Shown here: positions 1 to 11,004 of the stretch, in pieces | Position numbering within the stretch: the first letter of the stretch is position 1 | Layout: each line of letters opens with the position of its first letter | Assembly (NCBI GenBank): GCA_030268105.1 | Contig: BSDZ01000024.1 | Coordinates: forward strand, 1,488,001-1,552,000 | DNA from: Volvox africanus | Taxonomy: Eukaryota; Chlorophyta; Chlorophyceae; Chlamydomonadales; Volvocaceae | Direction: 5' to 3' | Length of the DNA stretch: 64,000 nucleotides | Translations under genes and position numbers: made by a program | The notes under the pieces: generated by a model | Told to the model about the DNA's origin: nothing | The model's input: the letters and a program-made list of their open reading frames with translations, nothing else | Databases searched by the model: none

Positions 1-716
1 TCTTCACCTCATTACCGTCGACGCGGTCTTGCATTTGAGGTGACAGCAGACCCCGTTGATCAGCAGTTCCATCTGTAACCGTCATGGCTGCCGAGCGTGG
101 CGTAGTAAGATGGATAGGGGCCTGAAACACAAGAGAATCTTGAGCAGCAATCATGTCAATAGTCTCAGGATCTCTATCAAACATTCTAGGAATGGCACCC
201 GGCTCGGGTTGACATGCCAAGCCTACGAATGTCACGTTTTGCCATCATGGAACACTGACCAAAACGTTCGAATTGCGTGACAATAAGTGATGCACACAAT
301 TCCATGTTTTGGAATTGTGTACAAGCGATTCACATGAATCCGGCACAGGAGTACAAGCAATTCGGTCAGCGCACCGACGATACTCTTGCAGACTTCAAGT
401 AAGTATGGCAGATACGTACTCGGTTGATCCCTGTAGTCCGTGCGATCAAAGCCTCCAGCTGATTAGAACGCAAGTTGTAACCAGGAGTGACCGCGAGCAA
501 TGCCGGACCACTAGTTTTATCTGCAACTCAGAGCGAAGGCTCACACCACAATTGCAGTAAACTATAAAGGGACAAAAGCAATCAGAATTCGGAAGCAGCG
601 GCGTCTAACACAACGCAGTCAAGTCCTTCAGCAATCGTGGGCTACATCGTCGATCATCGACACTCACCACAGCGAGAACTTACTTCCGAATGACGCAGAG
701 AGAGACAGTCAGGCAA

Positions 717-735
717 CGAACCTGTCTCGATACCA
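717..735 (-). other. Primer-binding site of the diverged gypsy copy
   Basis: On the plus strand this reads as a tRNA 3' end finishing in ATACCA, three bases before the LTR. The same 19 bases occur at 21900-21918 beside the right LTR of the third copy. The minus-strand PBS therefore starts TGGTATCGAGA, which resembles initiator-methionine priming (inference; the tRNA itself is not in the window). Confidence 0.7.
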
Positions 736-738
736 AAT

Positions 739-1567
739 TGTTGTACCTCTCCTTCAAGTTTGCTCATAGGTATCTGCACGTCTGGGGACTTTCAATACCC
801 ATGCACAAGCACTTGCAAGTACAGCAAGGCAATCGAGAGCAAACAGAGACAGCGGAAGACTTCAGAGCAAGGAGAGATATAACTTACAATCATATATCAA
901 CGAAGCAATGCAGGGACGCGATCGCCGTCAGCGCCGGAAGCAAGCGTTCATCACGCGGCGTTGATTAGCGAAGTTCAGGCTTAGCTCGGGCTAAGATAAT
1001 AGAGCAACTAGCAATAGTTGAGTTGAACACACGAGTGTTCCATGAGCATGTTTAGTCCGCTCTACTTAGCCGTCCTCGCATCTGTTATACTCGTGATATC
1101 TCTACGCCGTACAATCCACACTAGGAGGCCAACCCTAAGTGCGGAAAACCCTACTGCGTATCTGTGATATCCACGTATAACAACCGATAAGCCTTTCCGG
1201 CATTCGCATGATGCAAGGGTCCGAATAGCAATATTCGGTTGCAAGTCATTCATCGCGACTAGTGCGGTGCTCACAAAGCATGCCGCAACAATGTAATATT
1301 ATAGCAAATAATATTACTTAACAGTACATGACATGAGCATGCCGTGCGCCTGTGCTTCTCTGAGCATTGCATATGTTAGGCGTATCAGTGGTGATGCGAT
1401 GTGTCGCAATGCATAGCATTTACATGCTAATCATATGCAAATGTATGCAAATACATTTATATGCATGCAAGTTCATTCATGGTCATCATGCATTCATCAA
1501 GACAGCACTTCGCCTCGTAGCGTCACATTGACCTACGCATCGGCGGGAAACGAACCGTGGCACAACA
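739..1567 (-). repeat. LTR (5' LTR of the diverged gypsy copy)
   Basis: It begins TGTTGT and ends ACAACA like the other four LTRs, and matches them along its length with many substitutions. It keeps the AT-rich inverted repeat found in the others near 1291-1321. The 76-92-residue open frame at its left end occurs in all five LTRs and is a shadow of LTR sequence, not a gene. Confidence 0.85.
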
Positions 1568-3286
1568 GTAGCTGTACTCGGCGGTAAGCTATCGACCCGC
1601 GTTCGTACTGTTTGTAGTGCTATACGCGCAAGTATATGTGCCGACTCCAGAACGAACTATTCGGACTTCTATACTATCAGATAATATGTAACGTATACTT
1701 CTCGTTATTACGTCAGGCTTCCTAATGTCTGATAGTCTACGTCTCAATACGATGATGATGATTGTGATGATAATGATGAGTAGGTATTTCATGCAAGTAC
1801 ACATTTGTCGAAAAAACATTATGAACGCGAATGCATGTTCACCATCGAGATGGCGTGACGGGGATGCGGGGCTCATAATCCCGAGGTCCTCGGAGTATAT
1901 TTTCTTCACAATCTATGCACCGCAGGACAGTGGTGGTTGTTACTGTCGTTCTGTAAGTCATCATCCACGCGATCTACTTGACACTTGCATACGTCCTTAT
2001 CTGTGACTTCACGGGACGCCCGCAGATGATTAAGGCAGACTTACGCTGGCATTATGACCAGTCTCCTTCTAGGCAGTTTGTCACAACCAATGCGTTACCT
2101 GCATGGCATATGACAACCGAATTGCCACGCGGTACATCTCACAGCAACGGTCTTGCATCTAGGCTAGCGGCAACTGCTCGAGCGGATAACTAAGCAATTA
2201 CAATAACATGATACCAGCTATCAACAACATGTCAAGTGCCAGTTGGCGAGGATCTGCGTGCTTGCGTGCGTGGAACTAGCATTGTCAGCTCAAGCTGCCA
2301 TGTTCTTTGCACCTCTAGTGGCCATGCACATGTCCGGTCATTTCGCCACCGACGCACACGGGGCGAGACGGAAGTACTTGCAAGGACTTGCGGATGAGGG
2401 GCTGCTGCTGGCACTGGTCATGGGACTGTCTTGAAGGCACATGCATGGGGCAGCGGTGCGGTGGGCATGGCTCGTGGGGTTCACCACAAGTGTGGTGAGG
2501 GAGGTAATGTTGCATGACCATGTGAAAGGGAAGGAAGCATGGGTCCAGATGTAGGAACACAGCATGATGGGGCCCACTCATGAGGGGCCTCCCACTGTGG
2601 GGGGAAGGTGTTGTTGAACAGAATGGCTCTGGGGAATGGCAGCTTTGAGGGCGTCTGGCTGGGTGTGTGTGTCTGTACCCCTCTCCATCAAAGGACCGAT
2701 CACGCAGTGTGTATGGCAAGTTGTATCTCTGTTGTATCCACCTACATTCAGCCCGATCGTTAGGTTTTCCACACACGCTCATCCCGGATACTCACTAACT
2801 GTAGGCACCCCAGGATACTATACCGGCAGTAGCAGTTGCACGCAAAGGCATCACTATAACAACATATTTGTGTGTTAGGCGCGTGTCAGGCTGCGTTAGG
2901 TCCCGTATGTGTGCGTAAGGCTCCATTTTGTGTGTTCGAGTTTGTGTTGGCCTAACGCGAGCCTAATTCAAACAGATAGAAAACTTGACAGAACGTCTGT
3001 TATAGTGCGTCATTTTCAAGTTCTTAGGATTTTAAGTACTTAAGTACTAAATCCCTAAATTGACCATGAAAACAAGCATGTGTGAGACATACTCTATAAC
3101 CCCAATGCTTCCCTAATCCAGACATATTGCAAGGCAGGATAGTTGTAATCGCTGCACGGGAATGAATAGTTCAACGGATTTACGTGACAATTTTCAGCAC
3201 GGTTATTATTTTGTCATCGCATAAAAAACGTCATGCACATTCCTAACCAAAAATGTTTCATGGCTCCAGAAACTCCAAGCACGTGC
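1568..3286. other. Non-coding stretch, no gene recognised
   Basis: This lies between the diverged gypsy LTR and the 3' end of the interrupted host gene. Several overlapping open frames around 2232-2880 exist on both strands but share no recognisable family, start context or splice pattern. A copy of a short repeat containing CCCGGATACT and CCCAGGATACTA lies at about 2784-2826. The 2880-3060 part is T- and G-rich and low in complexity. Nothing else could be supported. Confidence 0.4.
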
Positions 3287-3384
3287 CTAACCCGATGATT
3301 CCTCTAGACGGTGCTGTACTGAGGGCTGCCCAGAACCCTGGCCTTCCATCCCATCCCGCTGCCCCTGGCTCCCAGGTACCGGTG
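3287..3384 (-). pseudogene. 3' part of a host exon cut off by gypsy insertion
   Basis: Joined across one copy of the CAACG target duplication to the host sequence at 10599-10695, the minus-strand frame stays open through the junction and for about 30 further codons to a TAG at 3287-3289. The encoded tail is Gly/Gln/Ser-rich. An open frame that crosses an empty-site junction suggests the element landed in the last coding exon of a minus-strand host gene. No family is recognised. The reading could be chance, because only about 65 codons are involved. Confidence 0.4.
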
Positions 3385-3389
3385 CAACG

Positions 3390-4213
3390 TGTTGTACCTC
3401 TCGTTCGCGTTTGCTCATAAGTATCTGCACGTCTGGAGACTATCGACACCGATGCGCGAGCACTTGCAAGTACAGCAAGGCAAGCGAGAGCAAACAGAGA
3501 CAGCGGAAGACTTCAAGACGAAGAGAGATATAACTTACGGTCTTACAGATCGGAATGATGCAATGGACGAAATCGCCATCAGCGCCGGAAGCAAGCAATC
3601 ATCACGCGGCGGTGATTAGCGAAGTTCAGGCTTAGCTCGGGCTAAGTAGAATATCGTATAGCAATAGTAATGTAGAACACACAAGTGTTCTCCGGTATCG
3701 AATGTCTTGTCTAGCTTAGCCGTCCTCGCATCTGTTATACTCGCAGCATCGCAATGCCGTACGATTCACATCAGGAGGCCGATCCTAGATGTGACAATCC
3801 TACTGCGTCTAGGCGATGTCTACGCATAACAACGTATAAGCCTTTCCGGCATTCGCATGATGCAAGGGTCCGGATAACGATATCCGGTTGCAGGGCATGC
3901 ATCGCGACGAGTGCGGCGCTCTCAACGTGTGCTTTAATGAAGTAATATTATATCAGATAATATTACTTATCGTTTCGTAGCACGAGCATAATGCGCACTT
4001 CAATGATTCGGTATTTCATGCATGCTAGGCGGATTTGCCATGATGCGATGTCGCGATGGATAATGACAACATGCCAGATGCATATATAAATGTATGCGAA
4101 TACATTTATATCATGCAGATTCATTCATATGTAATGCGTTCATCACAAAAGCACTTCGCCTCGTAGGATCGCGTCGACCTACGCGTCGGCGGGAAATGAA
4201 CCGTAGCACAACA
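3390..4213 (-). repeat. LTR (3' LTR of gypsy copy 1)
   Basis: TG...CA termini (TGTTGT / ACAACA), 824 bp. It contains two perfect inverted repeats with 12-bp arms: AAGTAATATTAT around 3944-3972, and ATATAAATGTAT around 4085-4112. The latter includes a minus-strand TATA-like element suited to a U3 promoter. Confidence 0.95.
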
Positions 4214-4229
4214 ATTATCCCCCCTCCCG
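4214..4229 (-). other. Polypurine tract of gypsy copy 1
   Basis: Read on the minus strand this is GGGAGGGGGGATAAT, directly upstream of the 3' LTR, the expected place for second-strand priming. The same tract is at 16099-16114 in copy 2. Confidence 0.85.
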
Positions 4230-4272
4230 TATGCAGCGTCCTCGCTGCATCATACAGCATCGACTGCAGGGG

Positions 4273-7200
4273 TCATTGGGCTTGCGTGGCACGTCTGCGG
4301 GCTTCTTCGAGCAGGGGTTTCATGTCCTGTGAGAAGTTGCGTGCCGGTTCCCATGAGTTGTGCTCGTCGGTATACCCTGTCCACTTAACCAAGTACTCAT
4401 GTACCGTTCGCTTACGTCGGTGTCGGCCCACACGACGCGCGCGATAATCTAACACCCGCTCCACATCGTAAAACTTCTGTTTACCAGCGATCCAGGTCTC
4501 GGGAACTGGTTCGATCGCCGCGGGGGCGTTAGCAGGCTCAGGGACGGGTTCCGTACCACGATACGGACGAACAAGCGATACGTGAAACGTGGGGTGAATG
4601 GTCATGTCAGCGGGCAATGCAAGCTCCACAGCCACATTCCCAACCATGCGCATGACAGGATACGGACCAATCCAGCGGGGTAAGAGTTTTCGGGATCCGT
4701 CGGCCAAGGAACGCAAGTTCTTGGTGCTTAGCAACACGAGTTGCCCCTCCGAAAACGTCACATCCTGCTTGGATTTGTTATAGTATTCCGTCGTTCGTTG
4801 CTGCGCCACGTCCAAACACGACTTCGCGTCTGTGATTCGGGACATAAAAGACTTGGCAAAAAGTTTAGCAGCAGGCACGTTCACTTCCAACTCACGCCAC
4901 ACGGGTAGCGCGGGATGAAATCCGTAGTTAAGAAAGAACGGACTTCTGCCTGTAGAGCGGTTAATAGCATTGTTAAGCGCGAATTCTGCCGCAGTCAAAT
5001 ACGTATCCCAAACGAGTGGTGTGCGACCAGCATAATTGCGCAACATATCACCCAACGTGCGGTTTGTGCGTTCGGTTTGACCATCAGTCTGCGGGTGATA
5101 CGCCGTGCTCAGGTTGACGCGCATGCCAACTAGTTTGCAGAGCGCTTCCCAAAACTTAGACGTGAACTGTCCACCGCGGTCCGAGATCACATTTTTGGGA
5201 ATCCCGTGTAACCGAACCACATTATCGAAAAACAAACGTGCGGTTTGCTCAGCCGTGCAGGATGACGTGCATGGTGCTAGGTGAACCATCTTAGTCAGAC
5301 GATCGATCATTACGAACACCGCATCGTATCCCCCCTCAGTTTTGGGCAGCGCGACTACGAAGTCCATGGAAACACTTTCCCAAGGCGCATCCGGGACAGG
5401 CAACGGTTGCAACAACCCATGGCCCTTACCGGACAAAGCCTTATTGTGCTGGCACAGACTGCATGTCTGGACGAAGTTCGCCGCATCCTTAGCCAAACGA
5501 GGCCACCAAAAGGAACGTTGCACCAAGTCGATCAATCGCTTGCTACCAGGGTGTCCTGCTAACGGATCCTCGTGGAACCGCGCAAGGATGTCATAGCGTA
5601 GCGCGTCGTCGTTCGGAACGACGATTTGCGTAGCTGCACCCTCCGTCCGTAGCCAAAGGCCATTCTGCTTGCGAAGGTTTTCTACATTAGCCGGGTCCGC
5701 GAACCAGGCGTCTGCGTTGTAGGCAACCTTCAACCGCTCCGCGAGGTCCGTCGCGATCGGTACCTCCTCGCTACGCGGCCGCACGACGGGCGCTGCCAAA
5801 ATTGCAGCGTGTAGCGACGGATGTCGACTGAGAGCATCGGCAATATTCAATTTACCAGAAATATACTCCCAGGTGCAGTTGAACCTAGCTAGATATTCCA
5901 TCCACCTAGCTTGACGGCGGTTCAACGTCGGAACGCTTTGCAAAAACGTTAGGGGCTTGTGGTCAGTCTTTAAAGTAAACGGGCGTCCCTCGAGGTAACA
6001 GCGCCATTCCTTTAAAGCATGCAGCACGGCCAGAAGCTCCTGTTCCCCGGTGGTGTAGCGAATCTCCGCACCAGAAAATTTCTTACTCGTGAAGGCGATT
6101 GGTCGCCCTTCCTGTAACAATACAGCGCCGCTTCCAAATATTGAGGCATCAGACACTACCTCAACACGAAATGGCAACGAGTAATCAGGGAATGCAAGGG
6201 TGACATCTTCGGCAATAATTCGTTTGAGCTCTTCGAATGCCCGCTGGCATTGCGACGTCCACGACTCGAGCGAAACGAAAACGCCTTTGCGAGTTAAGTT
6301 AGTAAGCGGGGCCGCAATGATGGAATATTTTTCAATGAACTTTCGGAAATAATTGGTCAAGCCAAGGAACTTACGCAGCTCCGTGAGGTTCTGAGGCGCG
6401 GGCCAATCGCGAACCACGGCGACCTTCCGTGGGTCCATCTTCACACCGGTGGCCGACACAATGTGGCCCAAATATTCCACCTGAGGCTGCGCCCAAAAGC
6501 ATTTGGCGCGTTTAGCAAACAATTGCTCCCGCCTCATAACGTCGAGCACAAGCCGAAGATGCTCCAAGTGTTCCCCGCGCGTCTTAGAATATACCAAGAT
6601 GTCATCCAGGTAGCAAACAACGAACCTGTCGATAAACGGCCTAAACATTCGGTCCATAACCGCCTGAAACGTCGCAGGGGCATTAGTCAAACCAAACGAT
6701 AGGACCGTATACTCAAAGTGACCAAAGGGCGTCCGAAAAGCGGTTTTCGGGATATCAGAGGCAGCGATGCGAATCTGATTGTAGCCCTGTTGTAAGTCAA
6801 TTGAGGAAAAATAAGCCGAGCCCTTCAGCTTATCCAACAGGTCGTCAACGCGTGGCAAAGGGTAGCGATTTTTCACCGTATTCGCATTCAACCCCCGGTA
6901 ATCAATGCACATGCGCAAGGTCCCATCCTTCTTACCGACAAACAAAATCGGTGCAGAATACGGGGATGTGCTGGGGCGTATCATACCCTTCGCGAGCAAA
7001 TCCGTCACCTGGCGCTTCACCTCGTCCAGTTCCAATGGACTCAACCTGTACATTGGCCGGGCCGTAGGCTGCGCTCCAGGCATGAGAGGGATTGTGTGAT
7101 CAACAGGACGCATAGGTGGTAGGCCAGGGATATCTTTAAAGACGTCCTCATACTGCGACAGTAGGGCCTCAACCTCAGGATCCGCAGAAATCTGCGCGGT

Positions 7201-8241
7201 GGTGACACAACAGCTCACCCGTGGCCTTAAAAGCAGTCTGTGGGCACCCTTCCGTAACAAACGGACGGCCTCCTTACGCCCGACTAGCTCTGGTTCGATT
7301 CGCGTGGCCATTGCGGTCACAGCGAAATTAACCATAGGCACCGCCTCAGTTTCGCCCTCCTTTGGTGTGACATGTTCGAACGACAGGAAAGGTACCTTAA
7401 TCGACAGAGTACCCTTGCACATATGCAGGGTTGCGGTCTCCATGTCGATGCGCGCGCGGTACTGTCGTAATGTCGACGACCCCATTATGTACGGTGCAGT
7501 CTCTGCTAAGCCCTGCAGCACGTACGGCCGGGTCACAACACGCAAAGGGCCTATCGATAGGCTAAGGGTAATCCTGCCCACGATGGGATGCTTACCCCCG
7601 TCAGCAAGGGTAACCTGTGGACAATCAGACGACTCTGGGGACAACCCCAGCGCGTTCACCTCTGCGACAGAGATGAAGTCGTCGCTGGCACCGGTGTCAA
7701 CAAGTGCCTTCAGAGTACGGCCATTCAAACCGATCTGAACCACAGGGACACGGTTATCTACGAGCGACTGCCCAGCAGACAACGTCAGTGCACTTAGGGC
7801 GGGTCCGTAACCAACGGCACCCCCGTCAGGAGCTTCGTACCAAACGTCAACCGAGTAGGATGTGCTTGGCCACGGAGCCAGCATACCCTCCCAATCCAGA
7901 CCATTAAACAAAACGGTGCCCGGCTCGAACCGGTGGACATGCCGCATACCCCTTAGCGATGCCTCTGCCTTGCGCCGACAGAAAGCGGGGAGTAAAACAC
8001 ATGCAGCAGTGCCTGGATATTGACGCCTACACCTCCTGTATATGGCCAACTGTTCCGACATCTCACGCAGAGACGAGGGGATGAACAAAACGACGTGGTT
8101 GGACAGATCGATAGACGACAGGGGACGGCGAGGTGTAAACAAATTACACAACGGATCGAAGCAGAGAAGTCCCGTGCGTCCGTCAAGCGTGATGCGTCGC
8201 GCAATGACTCGCTCGATGTGTCCAAGTACACAAGGCAACAA
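4273..8241 (-). CDS. pol: Gypsy copy 1 Pol polyprotein (protease, RT, RNase H, integrase, chromodomain)
   Basis: About 1,322 residues counted from a TTG at 8241, but the frame is open from the codon after the gag stop (8334) and no ATG precedes the protease. Domains in order: aspartic protease with DTGAS near residue 181; reverse transcriptase with YLDD near 543; RNase H with TDHKPL near 762; integrase zinc finger ([13 protein letters not shown]) near 885-930; DD35E core ([22 protein letters not shown]); a C-terminal chromodomain with EYLVKWTGY near 1285. This is the full chromovirus order and all catalytic motifs look intact. Translation most likely depends on reading through the gag UAG, since gag and pol share a frame. 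Confidence 0.95.
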   Translation of the reverse strand: MLPCVLGHIERVIARRITLDGRTGLLCFDPLCNLFTPRRPLSSIDLSNHVVLFIPSSLREMSEQLAIYRRCRRQYPGTAACVLLPAFCRRKAEASLRGMRHVHRFEPGTVLFNGLDWEGMLAPWPSTSYSVDVWYEAPDGGAVGYGPALSALTLSAGQSLVDNRVPVVQIGLNGRTLKALVDTGASDDFISVAEVNALGLSPESSDCPQVTLADGGKHPIVGRITLSLSIGPLRVVTRPYVLQGLAETAPYIMGSSTLRQYRARIDMETATLHMCKGTLSIKVPFLSFEHVTPKEGETEAVPMVNFAVTAMATRIEPELVGRKEAVRLLRKGAHRLLLRPRVSCCVTTAQISADPEVEALLSQYEDVFKDIPGLPPMRPVDHTIPLMPGAQPTARPMYRLSPLELDEVKRQVTDLLAKGMIRPSTSPYSAPILFVGKKDGTLRMCIDYRGLNANTVKNRYPLPRVDDLLDKLKGSAYFSSIDLQQGYNQIRIAASDIPKTAFRTPFGHFEYTVLSFGLTNAPATFQAVMDRMFRPFIDRFVVCYLDDILVYSKTRGEHLEHLRLVLDVMRREQLFAKRAKCFWAQPQVEYLGHIVSATGVKMDPRKVAVVRDWPAPQNLTELRKFLGLTNYFRKFIEKYSIIAAPLTNLTRKGVFVSLESWTSQCQRAFEELKRIIAEDVTLAFPDYSLPFRVEVVSDASIFGSGAVLLQEGRPIAFTSKKFSGAEIRYTTGEQELLAVLHALKEWRCYLEGRPFTLKTDHKPLTFLQSVPTLNRRQARWMEYLARFNCTWEYISGKLNIADALSRHPSLHAAILAAPVVRPRSEEVPIATDLAERLKVAYNADAWFADPANVENLRKQNGLWLRTEGAATQIVVPNDDALRYDILARFHEDPLAGHPGSKRLIDLVQRSFWWPRLAKDAANFVQTCSLCQHNKALSGKGHGLLQPLPVPDAPWESVSMDFVVALPKTEGGYDAVFVMIDRLTKMVHLAPCTSSCTAEQTARLFFDNVVRLHGIPKNVISDRGGQFTSKFWEALCKLVGMRVNLSTAYHPQTDGQTERTNRTLGDMLRNYAGRTPLVWDTYLTAAEFALNNAINRSTGRSPFFLNYGFHPALPVWRELEVNVPAAKLFAKSFMSRITDAKSCLDVAQQRTTEYYNKSKQDVTFSEGQLVLLSTKNLRSLADGSRKLLPRWIGPYPVMRMVGNVAVELALPADMTIHPTFHVSLVRPYRGTEPVPEPANAPAAIEPVPETWIAGKQKFYDVERVLDYRARRVGRHRRKRTVHEYLVKWTGYTDEHNSWEPARNFSQDMKPLLEEARRRATQAQ

Positions 8242-8293
8242 TGCCTTAACGGCTGGCCGTAAGGATGACCACCGACCACGCGTTAGTTCAGAA

Positions 8294-8340
8294 AACCCAG
8301 GTAGAGCCCCCTCCGCAGGAACCCGGGCAAGCCCCTATTT
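8294..8340 (-). promoter_or_regulatory. Candidate UAG readthrough signal between gag and pol
   Basis: In the minus-strand RNA the gag stop reads AAA UAG GGG CUU. Seven bases after UAG a perfect 7-bp stem can form (CCCGGGU pairing with ACCUGGG, one G-U pair) around an 18-base G-rich loop. Gag and pol are in the same frame with no other stop before pol. Stop-codon readthrough of this layout is known from gammaretroviruses; most gypsy elements instead use one ORF or a frameshift. The role here is inference. Confidence 0.55.
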
Positions 8341-9570
8341 CGGCTGAGGTACAAACGGCGGCATTAGAGGGCAATCCTTCGTAGAATGGCTCTCCGCACA
8401 CCGTAGACAAACGTTGGCCAATTTTCGACGCTCGAATTCGGAACGATTGCAATTCCATTTTGGCATAAATGTGTCGTCCGTACGAGTACGCTTCGCGTTG
8501 GGGTCGGAACGCTGTGCGGCTGCCGACGACGGCGCACCACCACGCTTCCTGTTCCTAGCTGGGTCCGAGCTCGGACCTGCTCCTCCTGTACCACGGACAC
8601 CCGAGCTAGCGCCCCCGCGCGCCTTGCGTTGCCCGTTGCTGCGTCGCGTCGCGGCAGTAGGCGTGGGGCGGGTCGCGCCGAGGTCCTGGTCGAGAGCTAC
8701 AGCTTCCCCAAGCGGATCCTGCACTTGCACGGCATTTGCACGAGGGGCAGACTTGACTTCTTCCTCGCCGGCAAGGAGTCGTATCTCCGCGCCCTTAGCA
8801 AAAGCGACCAACGCGTCATACGACTTGATCTGCGCTCCAACCAAGTCAGTGGCGCACCATTTAGCCAAAAGTTTCGTTAGGCCTCGCCTAAACCAAAAGA
8901 CACGCTCAGATTCGGTGAGGTCAGCAATGGGAGTCACAAGTGCTTCGAAGCGTGACTGGTACGCAGGTACATTTTCATCCCGACGCATGTGGTAGCTACC
9001 GGCTGCCAAAACCTTACGAGCTTCCACATCGCGTGCTTGAACCTCAGTAGCGAATCGTGCGAGCAAAGCGGCGACCAACTCGTCAAAAGTATAGCTGCCC
9101 CGGGCGTTGGTCCAATTGCGATACCAGTCCTTCGCTGCACCCTCGAGGGTGTTACCAACGAAGAGACACCTGATACCGTCATTATCGCCACCATGAACAG
9201 CCTGGAGGTACTTTTTAGCGTCACGCACGTACGCACGAGTTGCATCGGCTATGCTATGCCCTGGTGTCTTGTCGGTCAGCGAAATGTTGAGCCTAGGAAC
9301 GGGAATCGACAATCTCATCACCTCAGGGATGTCATCATGCCCTCGAGCTTGAGGTAATGGCAGAACCCTTGGTCCAGCAGTGTTGTCCATATTTGTGTTC
9401 ACTGCTGAATGCGGCACAATTAAGTGAGCAGGGGTCTGAAGGAAAAGGGGCTCTTGAGTGGCTCGCGCGCCAACAGTCTCAAGACCTCTATCCGGTGCTC
9501 TAGCATCCACAACAAAATCGGGTTGGCTAGCTAGGCTAGTGTGCGGCGTATCGTCGTGTTCCGCGGACAT
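8335..9570 (-). CDS. gag: Gypsy copy 1 Gag
   Basis: 411 residues from an ATG at 9570 to UAG at 8335-8337. The central part is a retrotransposon capsid-type region (EGAAKDWYRNW near residue 150). It is followed by a basic Ser/Gly/Arg-rich stretch and, near the C-terminus, a zinc knuckle of form CX2CX3HX4C (CLRCAESHSTKDC), one residue shorter than the usual CCHC spacing. Gag packages the element RNA into cytoplasmic particles. The UAG is followed by an open pol frame and a predicted stem-loop. Copy 2 encodes a nearly identical protein. Confidence 0.93.
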   Translation of the reverse strand: MSAEHDDTPHTSLASQPDFVVDARAPDRGLETVGARATQEPLFLQTPAHLIVPHSAVNTNMDNTAGPRVLPLPQARGHDDIPEVMRLSIPVPRLNISLTDKTPGHSIADATRAYVRDAKKYLQAVHGGDNDGIRCLFVGNTLEGAAKDWYRNWTNARGSYTFDELVAALLARFATEVQARDVEARKVLAAGSYHMRRDENVPAYQSRFEALVTPIADLTESERVFWFRRGLTKLLAKWCATDLVGAQIKSYDALVAFAKGAEIRLLAGEEEVKSAPRANAVQVQDPLGEAVALDQDLGATRPTPTAATRRSNGQRKARGGASSGVRGTGGAGPSSDPARNRKRGGAPSSAAAQRSDPNAKRTRTDDTFMPKWNCNRSEFERRKLANVCLRCAESHSTKDCPLMPPFVPQPK

Positions 9571-9774
9571 GGAACACGAAATGATACCCTAGGTTTGCGT
9601 AATAGAAGCCGACTTCTATCGCAAAGGCAAGAGTACAAAGCGATTCGGTGAGCCTACCGACAGTACTCTTGAGAAGTTTCAGCAAACTCAGCAAGTAGTT
9701 GCCCAGCTGAGTCCTGATCTCCGTAGTTTGAGCAATGAGAGTCGCCAACTGATCCGGACGTGACCGGTGCAACG

Positions 9775-10598
9775 TGTTGTACCTCTCGTTCGCGTTTGCT
9801 CATAAGTATCTGCACGTCTGGAGACTATCGACACCGATGCGCGAGCACTTGCAAGTACAGCAAGGCAAGCGAGAGCAAACAGAGACAGCGGAAGACTTCA
9901 AGACGAAGAGAGATATAACTTACGGTCTTACTGATCGGAATGATGCAATGGACGAAATCGCCATCAGCGCCGGAAGCAAGCAATCATCACGCGGCGGTGA
10001 TTAGCGAAGTTCAGGCTTAGCTCGGGCTAAGTAGAATATCGTATAGCAATAGTAATGTAGAACACACAAGTGTTCTCCGGTATCGAATGTCTCCTCTAGC
10101 TTAGCCGTCCTCGCATCTGTTATACTCGCAGCATCGCAATGCCGTACGATTCACATCAGGAGGCCGATCCTAGATGTGACAATCCTACTGCGTCTAGGCG
10201 ATGTCTACGCATAACAACGTATAAGCCTTTCTGGCATTCGCATGATGCAAGGGTCCGGATAACGATATCCGGTTGCAGGGCATGCATCGCGACGAGTGCG
10301 GCGCTCTCAACGTGTGCTTTAATGAAGTAATATTATATCAGATAATATTACTTATCGTTTCGTAGCACGAGCATAATGCGCACTTCAATGATTCGGTATT
10401 TCATGCATGCTAGGCGGATTTGCCATGATGCGATGTCGCGATGGATAATGACAACATGCCAGATGCATATATAAATGTATGCGAATACATTTATATCATG
10501 CAGATTCATTCATATGTAATGCGTTCATCACAAAAGCACTTCGCCTCGTAGGATCGCGTCGACCTACGCGTCGGCGGGAAATGAACCGTAGCACAACA
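9775..10598 (-). repeat. LTR (5' LTR of gypsy copy 1)
   Basis: 824 bp, nearly identical to 3390-4213. It is the promoter-bearing LTR for the minus-strand transcript. Its inner (left) border is preceded by ACCGGTGCAACG, which is also the host sequence just outside the other LTR. Confidence 0.95.
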
Positions 10599-11004
10599 CA
10601 ACGAGACCATCCTCACTCTCCGATGTGCTATCCATGTCCATGATGAACTTCAGAAGCTTGCGATTTTTCCTATTGTGCCTGTATGCATGTTGAGGCTGAT
10701 AACCCCCCTACCTAGTGTTGTGAACCTGTGTCACTACTTCATCAACCAGTTCGGCACTTTTCCGAAGGCGGCCACGCCTTTCCTTGTGCAAGAGCCTATA
10801 GTTCTCCTTTGAGCGGTATTGCCCTATTGCAATGCCCAACACTGTGATGAGAACAAAAACAGAAGAACCCATGAGGATCCACACTAAATATTCTGTTACA
10901 TATACATCAACTAAAACAGGGGCATACAAAGCAGTGTAAGAGGCAACTGCAATACCGAAAGTGATGCCACAGAAAAAGCCTAATGAAAGGAGTGGTATGA
11001 TCAT
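10599..11004 (-). pseudogene. Host membrane-protein gene fragment interrupted by gypsy copy 1
   Basis: A minus-strand frame from an ATG at 11004 encodes about 98 residues. There are two hydrophobic segments (around residues 3-30 and 38-62), then a basic stretch (HKERRGRLRK), then TAG at 10708-10710. The same frame reopens after the TAG and runs through a Lys/Arg-rich and then acidic Asp/Ser/Glu-rich segment up to the insertion point at 10599. A 30-nt GT...AG stretch (10696-10725) could excise the stop, but that is very short for an intron; a later nonsense mutation in an already dead gene is as likely. Upstream exons were not found. The protein family is unknown. Confidence 0.4.

Larger units (their letters stand above)
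1..1567 (-). mobile_element. Diverged Ty3/gypsy copy, 5' end only, truncated by the window edge
   Basis: The right boundary is an 829-bp LTR (739-1567) of the same family as the two complete elements further right. A primer-binding site lies just inside it at 717-735. Bases 1-716 align loosely with the gag leader and gag 5' end of the other copies (compare 21350-21900), but substitutions and small indels have destroyed the frame. The copy is read on the minus strand, so the rest of gag and pol would lie to the left of the window. It is clearly older than the copies at 3390 and 15275. Confidence 0.75.
3390..10598 (-). mobile_element. Ty3/gypsy chromovirus, complete copy 1 (7.2 kb)
   Basis: Two 824-bp LTRs (3390-4213 and 9775-10598) flank gag and pol on the minus strand. 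The host target duplication is CAACG (3385-3389 and 10599-10603). The polypurine tract lies beside the left LTR. The two LTRs differ at only a handful of positions, so the insertion is young. The stretch next to the right (5') LTR is abnormal. About 260 bp present in copy 2, including the primer-binding site, are missing and replaced by 14 bp, of which 12 match host DNA outside the left LTR. Without a PBS this copy should not be able to prime its own reverse transcription. Confidence 0.95.

Noticed and set aside
2315..2782. 155-residue minus-strand frame
   Set aside because: Overlaps other open frames on both strands, Pro/His-rich composition without any domain, no splice context; probably chance in GC-richer repeat DNA.
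3389..3619. 76-residue open frame, repeated at 690, 9774, 15271 and 21921
   Set aside because: It lies at the left end of every LTR and is on the strand opposite to transcription. It recurs because the LTR recurs.
8414..8995. 193-residue plus-strand frame (also at 20299)
   Set aside because: Antisense of the Arg/Gly/Ser-rich part of gag; no family or start support.
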